A stretch of 13,364 nucleotides of DNA from Lentzea aerocolonigenes (GTDB taxonomy: Bacteria; Actinomycetota; Actinomycetes; Mycobacteriales; Pseudonocardiaceae): contig NZ_JYJG01000229.1 of the NCBI RefSeq assembly GCF_000955955.1, positions 1-13,364 of the forward strand, read 5' to 3'. Shown here in pieces: positions 1 through 13,364 of the stretch (positions are counted from its first letter, which is position 1; the number at the start of each line of letters is the position of its first letter). The position numbers and the translations under genes are program-made. The notes under the pieces were generated by a model. It had not been told where the DNA came from. It made no database searches and saw nothing but the letters and a program-made list of their open reading frames with translations.

Positions 1-3000
1 GCCCGGCGCTTCCAAGATCACGTGAGCGTTGGTGCCGGAGAGGCCGAAGGACGAGACGCCGGCGCGGGCCGGGCGGCCGGTGGCCGGCCACGGGGTGTTC
101 GAGGTGAGCAGCGAGACGGCGCCCGCGGACCAGTCGACGTGGGACGACGGCGTGGTGACGTGCAGGGTCTGAGGCAGCAGGCCGTGCTGGAAGGCGAGCA
201 CCATCTTGATCACGCCGGCGACGCCCGCAGCGGCCTGGGTGTGGCCGAGGTTCGACTTGATCGCGCCCAGGTAGAGCGGGGCGCCGGTGCGGTCGCGGCC
301 GTAGGTGGCGAGCAGGGCCTGCGCCTCGATCGGATCACCCAGCTTGGTGCCGGTGCCGTGCGCTTCGACGGCGTCGACGTCCGAAGTGGACAGTCCTGCG
401 TTCGCGAGAGCCTGGCGGATGACGCGTTGCTGGGCCGGGCCGTTCGGGGCGGTCAAGCCGTTCGAGGCGCCGTCCTGGTTCACGGCCGAGCCGCGCACGA
501 CGGCCAGAACGGTGTGGCCCTGCCGCAAAGCGTCGGACTGGCGTTCGACCACGAGCACGCCGACGCCCTCGGCCCAGCCAGTTCCTTCGGCGTTGTCGGA
601 GAAGGCGCGACAACGGGCGTCTGCCGCGAGGCCGCCCTGGGCGTTGAAACCGGCGAAGTTCATCGGTGTGGACATCACCGTCACACCGCCGACCAACGCC
701 ATCGTGGACTCGCCCGATCGCAGCGACTGAGCGGCCAGGTGCAGGGCTACCAGCGAAGAAGAGCAGGCGGTGTCGATCGTGAGCGCGGGACCCTCGAAGC
801 CGAAGGTGTAGGAGAGGCGCCCGGAGATCACCGCGGCGGCGAGACCCGTGGAGGCATGACCCTCGACGTCACTGCGCGCACGCAGCACAAGGTTCGTGTA
901 GTCCTGTCCGTTCGTGCCGACGAACACGCCGGTCTTGGAGCCGCGCAGCGTGGCGGCGTTGATGCCCGCGTGTTCGACGGCCTCCCAGGCGACCTCAAGC
1001 AACTGGCGTTGCTGCGGGTCCATCGCGAGTGCTTCGCGCGGCGAGATGCCGAAGAACGCCGGGTCGAACTCCGCTGCGCCGTAGAGGAACCCGCCCTCGA
1101 CCGTGCCGCCCGCCGCCAGCGCGTCCTGTTCCCAGCCGCGGTCGGTCGGGAAGCTGGCGATCGCATCGGTGCCGTCGGCGAGCAGCCGCCACAGGTCCTC
1201 CGGCGTCGAGACACCACCGGGGAAGCGGCAGGCCATGCCGACGATCACGATCGGGTCGTCCGCGGCCGCGATGGCCTGCGCCGACACGTCGAGATCCGCG
1301 CCCTCGCCGGTCAGTTCGGCCAGCAGATGCTCGGCCAGTACGAGCGGTGTCGGGTAGTCGAAGATCAACGTGGCGGGCAGCGTCAGACCGGTGGCCGTTG
1401 CCAGGGCGTTGCGGAGTTCGATCGCGGTCAGCGAGTCGAAACCGAGCGCGCGGAACTCCTTCTCCGCGCCCACCGCGTCGGTGTTCCCGTAACCGATGAC
1501 CTTCGCCGCCTCGCCGCGCACGACGTCGACGATGATCCGCACGCGCTCGGCGTTGGGCAGCCCGCCGAGCTTGGCGAGCAGACCACCGGCGACGATCTCG
1601 CGCGCCGCCGTGCGTCGGCCCGCCCGCACGAGACCGCGCATGATCGCGGGGACATCGCCTTGCGCCGTACCGCCACCAGAAGCGAGCGGGACGAGCAGCG
1701 ACTCGCCGGAGGAGATGGCCGCGTCGAAGAGTGCGAGGCCCTGCTCGACGGACAGCATCGGCATGCGCCGCAGGTCCGCATCGTCCAAAGTGGACGTCAT
1801 ACCTGTGTCCCAGGCACCCCAGGCCAACGACAGCGCGGGCAGGCCGAATCCGTGACGGTGCGCGGCGAGGGCGTCCAGGAAGGCGTTGGCGGCGGCGTAG
1901 TTGCCCTGGCCGGCGGCGCCCATCACACCGGACACCGACGAGTACAGGATGAGCTGCGCGTCGCCGGCGAGCTCGTGGAGGTTCCACGCGGCGTCGACCT
2001 TGGGGCGCATCACGGCGGAGAGCCGCTCGGGCGTCAGCGAACCGATCACGCCGTCGTCCAGCACGCCCGCGGTGTGGATGACGGCCGTCAGCTGCACGCC
2101 GTCGAGCAGTTCGGCGACGGCGGCGCGATCCGTGACGTCACAGGACTTCACCTCGACATCGGCGCCCAGCGCGACCAGCTCATCGCGCAAATCGGTTGCA
2201 CCAGGGGCGTCGAGGCCGCGGCGGCTGGCCAGCAGCAGCTTGCGTTGTCCACGGGTCACGAGGTGTCGGGCGATGACGGCGCCGAGCCCACCGGTGCCAC
2301 CGGCGATCAGGACGGTGCCGGACGAATCCCATTCGCGCACAAAGGTTTCGGTCACACGGGCGAGCCTGCCCGCGAAGACCTCACCCGCGCGCACGACGAC
2401 CTGGGTCTCCCCCGCGTCGATCAGGCCGGCGAGGCCGGGCAGCAGCGCCTCCGACTCGGGGGCGTCGTCGAGGTCGACGAGCAGGAACCGGCCGGGGTTC
2501 TCGGTCTGAGCGGACCGCACCAGACCCCAGACCACGGCCGCCGCGACGTCGTCACCGGTGACCACGCCGCGCGTGACGAAGACCAGCCGCTCCTCGGCTT
2601 CCTGAAGCGTGGCAAGCGTTTCCGCCGCCAACGCGTGCGCCGAGGCTGGTGACTGCTCACCCGTCACGTGCACGAGCGTCGCGTGACCGGGCGTGTAGGT
2701 GACGGGCACCCAGTCGAGGCGGAACAGCGAGTCGACGCTCGTCTGCTCAGTGAGCTCGCCGAGCGGCTCGAGGGTCACGGACTCGGCTGCCAGCACAGGC
2801 TCACCGGCGACATCGACCGCGTTCAGTGCGATTCCACCGTCCACAGCGGACATCCGAACCCGGACGACCTCCGCGCCGCTCGCGAACAGCGAGACGCCCT
2901 GCCAGTGCGCAGGAATTCCTTCGAGACCGAGGAACGCCGCCGCGTGCGTGGCCGCGTCGAGCAGTGCCGGGTGAACACCGAAACCCTTGGCGTCGACGGG

Positions 3001-6000
3001 CAGCGCGATCTCGGCGAACACCTCCTGGCCTCGTCGCCACGCCGCGCGCAGGCCCTGGAACGCTTCTCCGTAAGGCGTTTCGTCGTAGAAGCCGTCGAGG
3101 TCGACGACGGTCGCGCCCTTCGGCGGCCACTCCGTGTTCTTGGCCGGGATCGAAAGGCCTTGTCCCAGCCGGCCGTTCGCGTGCTCGGCCCAGTCCTGGT
3201 CGCCGCGCCGCGCGTGGAACCGGAACGCGCCATCGCGCCCGACCTGGAACTGCACCTGCACGGAACCGCTGTCCGGCAGCACCAGCGGCGCGACCTGGGT
3301 GAACTGCTCGACGCGCTCGTAGCCCGCGAGGTCAGCGGCCCGGAACGCCAGCTCCAGCACGCCCGCGGTCGGGAACACGACGTGATCCGCGAGCCAGGAT
3401 GTCCTGCTCAGCGTGCCGGTGAGGATGAGCTCGCCGGAGCCCGCGACGGTCATCGCCGCGCCCAGCAGCGGATGGCCCGCCGGGGTCAGGCCGAGGCCGG
3501 TGGCGTCACCGCCCGCACTGACCGAGACGGACGGCCAGTAGCGGTCGTGCTGGAACGCATAGGTGGGGACATCGACACGCTTGCCATTGGGGTAGAACGG
3601 TTTCCAGTCGACTGCGACGCCTGCGACGTGCAGTCGTGCGAGCGCGGTGATGAACGCGGTGCGCTCATCACGATCCTTGCGCTGCGCCGGGATGGCGCTG
3701 TCGACCAGTGCCGCGAGAACGCCGTCGGGGCCGATCTCCAGGAATGTCTTGTCTCCCAGTGCCTTCACCGCGTCGTGGAACCGGACGGCGTCGCGGACGT
3801 GGCGGACCCAGTACTCGGGGTTCGTCACGTCACCGGCCATCGGGATCGCCGGGCTGTGGAAGGTGATGCCGCTGATGGCTTCCCGGAAGTCGTTGAGCAT
3901 CGGGTCCATCAGCGGCGAGTGGAACGCGTGGCTGACGGCCAGCTGCTTGGTCTTGCGGCCTTCGAAGTGCTTGACGAGCGCGAGGGCTTCCTTCTCCGCG
4001 CCCGCGATGACGAGCGAGTCCGGTCCGTTGATGGCGGCGATGGAGATGCCCGGTGTCAGGTGCGGCGTGACTTCGTCCTCGGTGGCCTGCAACGCGATCA
4101 TCACGCCGCCGGTCGGCAGGGCCTGCATGAGGCGCGCGCGTGCGGTGACGAGCTTCGCCGCGTCTTCGAGGCTGAACACGCCCGCGATGTGCGCGGCGGC
4201 GATCTCGCCGATCGAGTGGCCGGTGACGTGCGCGGCTGTGACCCCGTACGACTCCAGCAGCCGGTAGAGGGCGACCTCGAACGCGAACAGAGCGGGCTGC
4301 GTGTTGCCCGTCTGGTTCAGCGCTTCCTCATCGCCCCACATGACGTCGCGAAGTCCGGGTTCAAGGTGCTGCAGGACCTCGTCGAACGCCTCACGGAATA
4401 CGGAGAACGCCTCGTACAACTCCTTGCCCATACCAACGCGCTGCGCACCCTGCCCGGAGAACAGCAGCGCCAACTCGGTCCGCCGCGCCAGCCCTGCCGC
4501 GATCTCAGCCCCGTCCAGCAACACCGCGCGATGCTCGAACAACGCGCGCGTCGTCGCCAACGAGAACCCGACATCCACCGCGTCACCATCGAGCGCGCGC
4601 ACCCGCTCGGCCTGCGCGGCGAGAGAGGCCTCCGACTTCGCCGACACCACCCACGGAATCGATCCCGATTGGCTGGCCCCCTGGGGGAGCCGGGTCCCCA
4701 CTCCAATCGTCTCAGGCAGGTCTGACAATTCCGGGGCGGACGGGCCTTCCAAGATCACGTGGGCGTTCGTGCCGGAGACGCCGAAGGATGAGACGGCAGC
4801 GCGTGGCGCCCGGTCGGAGGAGGGCCACGCAACGGCTGTGGTGGCGAGTTCGACCGAACCGGTGGTCCAGTCGACGTGTGTGGATGGGCTCGACACGTGC
4901 AGAGTGGCGGGCACTACGCCGTGCTGCATCGCGGCGACCATCTTGATGATGCCCGCGACACCGGCGGCGGCCTGGGTGTGGCCGATGTTCGACTTCACCG
5001 AACCGAGCAGCAGCGGTGTGGGGCGGGGAGCGCCGTAGGTGGCGAGGAGGCTGCGGGCCTCGATCGGGTCGCCGAGCGGGGTGCCGGTGCCGTGCGCTTC
5101 GACGACGTCGACGTCGGAGGGAGACAGGCCGGCGCGGTCGAGGGCGGCACGGATGACGCGTTGCTGTGCGCGGCCGTTGGGAGCCGTGAAGCCGTTGGAG
5201 GCACCGTCGGAGTTGACGGCCGAGCCGCGCACGACGGCGAGAATCGGGTAGCCCGAGGCGACAGCGTCAGACAACCGCGCCAAAGCAAGAACGCCGACGC
5301 CCTCGGACCAGCCTGTGCCGTCTGCGTCGTCGGAGAAGGCCTTGCATCGGCCGTTGCGCGCGAGTCCGCCCTGTCGCGAGAACTCCACCAACGAGCCCGG
5401 TGTGCACATGACGTTGACACCGCCGGCCAGCGCCAGCGAGCACTCCCCCGCGCGCAGGGCGTGCACGGCCAGGTGCAGTGCCACCAAGGACGAGGAGCAG
5501 GCGGTGTCGACGGTCAGCGTCGGGCCTTCGAGGCCGAGGGCGTAGGAGATGCGACCGGACTCGGCAGAGGCCGCGATGCCCGTGCCGACGTCGCCCGTCG
5601 CGTCGTCGAGGCCGCGGATCAGCAGGTGCTCGTAGTCCTGGCCGTTGGTGCCGATGAAAACACCGGTGCGTGAGCCGCGCAGTGAGGTCGGGTCGATGCC
5701 GGAACGTTCCAGCGCCTCCCACGACGTCTCGAGCAGCAGGCGTTGCTGCGGGTCCATCGTGACGGCCTCACGCGGCGAGATGCCGAAGAACGCCGGATCG
5801 AAGTCCGCGATGCCGTGCAGGAACCCGCCCTGCACCGAGACGCTGTGGCCGCGCTCGTCGACGCCGCTGCCGAGCAACGCGTCGACGTCCCAGCCGCGGT
5901 CAGCCGGGAAGCCGGTGATCGCGTCACGCCCGGACGACACCAGCTCCCACAGGTCCTCCGGCGAGCTGATGCCGCCGGGGAAGCGGCACGCCATCCCGAT

Positions 6001-6117
6001 GATCGCGATCGGTTCGGTGGCGGCCGCGACGAGCTGCCTGTTCTGCTTGCGCAGCCGCTCCGCCTCCTTCATCGCGGCGCGGAGAGCCTCGACAACCTTC
6101 TCGCTGGAGGTACTCAT
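1..6117 (-). CDS. Modular type I polyketide synthase, 5' part (module C and KS of module D), runs off the left edge
   Basis: This is the next polypeptide of the assembly line. The ATG at 6117-6115 is the start: an in-frame TGA (6120-6118) abuts it, so no upstream start in this frame is possible, and ACGGAG lies 7 bases ahead. The frame then stays open for 2039 codons to base 1. Domain order: coiled-coil docking helix (1-33), KS (34-457; Cys207, His342, His380), AT (487-862; Ser635, Arg660, HAFH 730-733), DH (877-1133; His912, Asp1054), KR (1130-1478; Lys1373, Ser1394, Tyr1407, Asn1411), ACP (Ser1562) and a second KS (1621-2037; Cys1785, His1920, His1959). The DH has a shortened catalytic loop. 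The predicted unit is malonyl-derived, reduced to an alkene, or to a hydroxyl if the DH is dead. I saw no TTA codon in the 2039 codons, so there is no sign of bldA control here. It continues beyond the window. Confidence 0.97.
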   Translation of the reverse strand, partial: MSTSSEKVVEALRAAMKEAERLRKQNRQLVAAATEPIAIIGMACRFPGGISSPEDLWELVSSGRDAITGFPADRGWDVDALLGSGVDERGHSVSVQGGFLHGIADFDPAFFGISPREAVTMDPQQRLLLETSWEALERSGIDPTSLRGSRTGVFIGTNGQDYEHLLIRGLDDATGDVGTGIAASAESGRISYALGLEGPTLTVDTACSSSLVALHLAVHALRAGECSLALAGGVNVMCTPGSLVEFSRQGGLARNGRCKAFSDDADGTGWSEGVGVLALARLSDAVASGYPILAVVRGSAVNSDGASNGFTAPNGRAQQRVIRAALDRAGLSPSDVDVVEAHGTGTPLGDPIEARSLLATYGAPRPTPLLLGSVKSNIGHTQAAAGVAGIIKMVAAMQHGVVPATLHVSSPSTHVDWTTGSVELATTAVAWPSSDRAPRAAVSSFGVSGTNAHVILEGPSAPELSDLPETIGVGTRLPQGASQSGSIPWVVSAKSEASLAAQAERVRALDGDAVDVGFSLATTRALFEHRAVLLDGAEIAAGLARRTELALLFSGQGAQRVGMGKELYEAFSVFREAFDEVLQHLEPGLRDVMWGDEEALNQTGNTQPALFAFEVALYRLLESYGVTAAHVTGHSIGEIAAAHIAGVFSLEDAAKLVTARARLMQALPTGGVMIALQATEDEVTPHLTPGISIAAINGPDSLVIAGAEKEALALVKHFEGRKTKQLAVSHAFHSPLMDPMLNDFREAISGITFHSPAIPMAGDVTNPEYWVRHVRDAVRFHDAVKALGDKTFLEIGPDGVLAALVDSAIPAQRKDRDERTAFITALARLHVAGVAVDWKPFYPNGKRVDVPTYAFQHDRYWPSVSVSAGGDATGLGLTPAGHPLLGAAMTVAGSGELILTGTLSRTSWLADHVVFPTAGVLELAFRAADLAGYERVEQFTQVAPLVLPDSGSVQVQFQVGRDGAFRFHARRGDQDWAEHANGRLGQGLSIPAKNTEWPPKGATVVDLDGFYDETPYGEAFQGLRAAWRRGQEVFAEIALPVDAKGFGVHPALLDAATHAAAFLGLEGIPAHWQGVSLFASGAEVVRVRMSAVDGGIALNAVDVAGEPVLAAESVTLEPLGELTEQTSVDSLFRLDWVPVTYTPGHATLVHVTGEQSPASAHALAAETLATLQEAEERLVFVTRGVVTGDDVAAAVVWGLVRSAQTENPGRFLLVDLDDAPESEALLPGLAGLIDAGETQVVVRAGEVFAGRLARVTETFVREWDSSGTVLIAGGTGGLGAVIARHLVTRGQRKLLLASRRGLDAPGATDLRDELVALGADVEVKSCDVTDRAAVAELLDGVQLTAVIHTAGVLDDGVIGSLTPERLSAVMRPKVDAAWNLHELAGDAQLILYSSVSGVMGAAGQGNYAAANAFLDALAAHRHGFGLPALSLAWGAWDTGMTSTLDDADLRRMPMLSVEQGLALFDAAISSGESLLVPLASGGGTAQGDVPAIMRGLVRAGRRTAAREIVAGGLLAKLGGLPNAERVRIIVDVVRGEAAKVIGYGNTDAVGAEKEFRALGFDSLTAIELRNALATATGLTLPATLIFDYPTPLVLAEHLLAELTGEGADLDVSAQAIAAADDPIVIVGMACRFPGGVSTPEDLWRLLADGTDAIASFPTDRGWEQDALAAGGTVEGGFLYGAAEFDPAFFGISPREALAMDPQQRQLLEVAWEAVEHAGINAATLRGSKTGVFVGTNGQDYTNLVLRARSDVEGHASTGLAAAVISGRLSYTFGFEGPALTIDTACSSSLVALHLAAQSLRSGESTMALVGGVTVMSTPMNFAGFNAQGGLAADARCRAFSDNAEGTGWAEGVGVLVVERQSDALRQGHTVLAVVRGSAVNQDGASNGLTAPNGPAQQRVIRQALANAGLSTSDVDAVEAHGTGTKLGDPIEAQALLATYGRDRTGAPLYLGAIKSNLGHTQAAAGVAGVIKMVLAFQHGLLPQTLHVTTPSSHVDWSAGAVSLLTSNTPWPATGRPARAGVSSFGLSGTNAHVILEAPG
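7..1257 (-). other. Ketosynthase domain, module D
   Basis: Residues 1621-2037, from [15 protein letters not shown] to [15 protein letters not shown], so the KS is essentially complete and the window ends just past it. Cys1785 (DTACSSSL), His1920 (EAHGTGT), Lys1954 and His1959 ([10 protein letters not shown]) are all present. The rest of module D (AT and beyond) lies outside, so its extender and reduction level cannot be read. Confidence 0.97.
1312..1566 (-). other. Acyl carrier protein domain, module C
   Basis: Residues about 1518-1602. [14 protein letters not shown] gives the phosphopantetheine serine Ser1562, followed by [18 protein letters not shown]. About 18 residues of linker separate it from the next KS in the same polypeptide, so transfer to module D is intramolecular. 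Confidence 0.95.
1684..2730 (-). other. Ketoreductase domain, module C (B-type)
   Basis: Residues about 1130-1478. The structural half starts at [10 protein letters not shown]. The catalytic half has AGGTGGLG (1272-1279), [15 protein letters not shown] with the LDD triad at 1354-1356 marking B-type stereochemistry, Lys1373, Ser1394, Tyr1407 and Asn1411. All catalytic residues are present, so it should reduce the beta-keto group to the D-hydroxyl that a DH would use to give a trans alkene. The Lys-to-Ser spacing is 21 residues, slightly shorter than usual. Confidence 0.92.
2719..3489 (-). other. Dehydratase domain, module C, with contracted catalytic loop
   Basis: Residues about 877-1133. The domain opens with HPLLGAAM, and the catalytic-His strand reads [17 protein letters not shown] (His912). 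The family motif is HxxxGxxxxP; here Pro follows after three residues (HVVFP), so five residues including the Gly are missing. The second half is intact: YGEAFQGL near 1016-1023 and [12 protein letters not shown] with the catalytic Asp1054. It should remove water from the beta-hydroxyl made by the module KR, but activity is doubtful because of the shortened loop. Confidence 0.88.
3532..4659 (-). other. Acyltransferase domain, module C (malonyl-CoA type)
   Basis: Residues 487-862: [10 protein letters not shown] at 556-563 and after, Ser635 in GHSIGE, Arg660, and HAFHS at 730-734, predicting malonyl-CoA. The segment [18 protein letters not shown] is shorter than the usual family loop. Stretches of DNA in this AT match the module A AT more closely than the module B AT (identical 43-base and 26-base runs). 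Confidence 0.93.
4675..4714 (-). repeat. KS-AT linker repeat, copy in module C (22-base direct repeat plus GC palindrome)
   Basis: Bases 4693-4714 are identical over 22 bases to 13266-13287. The sense core is AGACGATTGGAGTGGGGACC, coding for ETIGVGT. It is followed downstream by a palindromic CCCCC-A-GGGGG core at 4675-4689. ATT, GGA and GGG codons cluster here, unlike the surrounding PKS codons. Confidence 0.8.
4747..6018 (-). other. Ketosynthase domain, module C
   Basis: Residues 34-457, from [15 protein letters not shown] to [13 protein letters not shown]. Catalytic residues are Cys207 (DTACSSSL), His342 (EAHGTGT), Lys375 and His380 ([10 protein letters not shown]). It accepts the chain from the module B ACP of the preceding protein and condenses it with malonyl-ACP of its own module. 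Nothing essential is missing. Confidence 0.97.
6019..6117 (-). other. N-terminal docking domain (coiled coil)
   Basis: Residues 1-33: [19 protein letters not shown] continues through [10 protein letters not shown] to the KS start at TEPIAI. This is the standard class 1 N-terminal docking helix, which forms a parallel dimeric coiled coil and binds the docking helix of the preceding protein. It is rich in Lys and Arg at its C-terminal half, which complements the acidic docking helix of the upstream gene product. Confidence 0.9.
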
Positions 6118-6124
6118 TCATCAG

Positions 6125-6130
6125 CTCCGT
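6125..6130 (-). promoter_or_regulatory. Shine-Dalgarno sequence of the second PKS gene
   Basis: ACGGAG on the minus strand, 7 bases before the ATG at 6117-6115. It supports that start over the out-of-frame ATG at 6121-6119. Confidence 0.75.
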
Positions 6131-6196
6131 CAGTCCAGCCGGACACGGTCTTCCCGTCAGCAATTCCAGCAGCCGAAGCGGTAGCGATTTCCTCAG

Positions 6197-6234
6197 AAAA
6201 AAACGGCCGGCCACCCCGAGGGGCAGCCGGCCGT
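6197..6234 (-). terminator. Intrinsic (Rho-independent) terminator-like hairpin between the two PKS genes
   Basis: Read on the minus strand, ACGGCCGGC (6234-6226) pairs perfectly with GCCGGCCGT (6211-6203). An inner CCC/GGG stem (about 6223-6214) extends the stem, with small mismatches between the two stems. The hairpin is followed directly by seven Ts (6203-6197). The hairpin begins 15 bases after the stop codon of the upstream gene. A stem this GC-rich with a T tract is a textbook intrinsic terminator and stands out in a high-GC genome. It should end, or strongly attenuate, transcription before the second PKS gene. Confidence 0.85.
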
Positions 6235-6248
6235 CGACACCACCGCGG

Positions 6249-13364
<7,116 letters not shown>

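Noticed and set aside
22..2652. Long plus-strand open frame of 876 codons opposite the KR, ACP and KS of the second PKS gene
   Set aside because: The peptide is Arg/Gly/Ala-rich with no recognisable domain, and it lies opposite a minus-strand frame that matches PKS motifs residue by residue. Antisense open frames of this length are expected at high GC.
2668..4725. Plus-strand open frame of 685 codons
   Set aside because: Antisense shadow of the AT and DH of module C; no ribosome site or domain supports it.
6119..6121. ATG four bases upstream of the chosen start
   Set aside because: It is in a different frame (MNEYLQREG...) and does not lead into the docking helix and KS; the ATG at 6117 does.
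6141..6167. Weak GGAAT-16 bases-GTGTCC arrangement upstream of the second gene, recalling an ECF-type promoter
   Set aside because: The second element does not fit the usual -10 signature, and one loose match in about 80 bases is not evidence. A promoter remains possible but is not visible.
5924..6214. Minus-strand frame of 96 codons beginning inside the terminator (MAGRFFLRK...), a possible leader peptide
   Set aside because: It overlaps the start of the second PKS gene in another frame, degenerates to Arg/Gly-rich shadow sequence, and begins within the terminator stem.

Overview
The window is one continuous stretch of a modular type I polyketide synthase (PKS) locus, read entirely on the minus strand (right to left). 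Strong GC richness, actinobacterial KS/AT/KR/ACP signatures and the docking-domain style place it in a high-GC actinomycete. The family is not certain; the general feel is Pseudonocardiales-like, which is only an impression.

Layout in order of transcription. (1) 13364-6249: the 3' part of a PKS gene whose 5' end lies beyond the right edge. It enters in a KS-AT linker and encodes module A (AT, eroded KR, ACP), complete module B (KS, AT, dimerization element, KR, ACP) and a C-terminal docking domain, then stops at 6249. (2) 6248-6118: a 131-base intergenic gap holding a strong intrinsic-terminator-like hairpin with a seven-U tract, then a Shine-Dalgarno sequence. (3) 6117-1: the 5' part of a second PKS gene (2039 codons open to the left edge) encoding an N-terminal coiled-coil docking domain, module C (KS, AT, DH, KR, ACP) and the KS of module D. 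No convincing gene lies on the plus strand; the long plus-strand open frames are GC-driven shadows.

How the parts work together: the C-terminal docking domain of the first protein and the N-terminal docking helix of the second look like a matching class 1 pair, so the chain should pass from module B to module C. All three AT domains carry the HAFH signature of malonyl-CoA selection. Module A should leave a beta-keto group because its KR is a remnant. Module B should give a beta-hydroxyl of B-type stereochemistry. Module C should give an alkene if its DH works, but that DH has a shortened catalytic loop. The product is not identified and no loading module or thioesterase is in view.

I did not find a wholly new type of system. 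The unusual points are the fossil KR in module A, the five-residue contraction in the DH active-site motif, the terminator between two apparently cognate PKS genes, and short repeats with palindromic GC cores in the KS-AT linkers, alongside DnaA-box-like words. Residue numbers for the first gene count from the GTG codon at 13358 (an in-window reference point, not the true start); those for the second count from its ATG at 6117.
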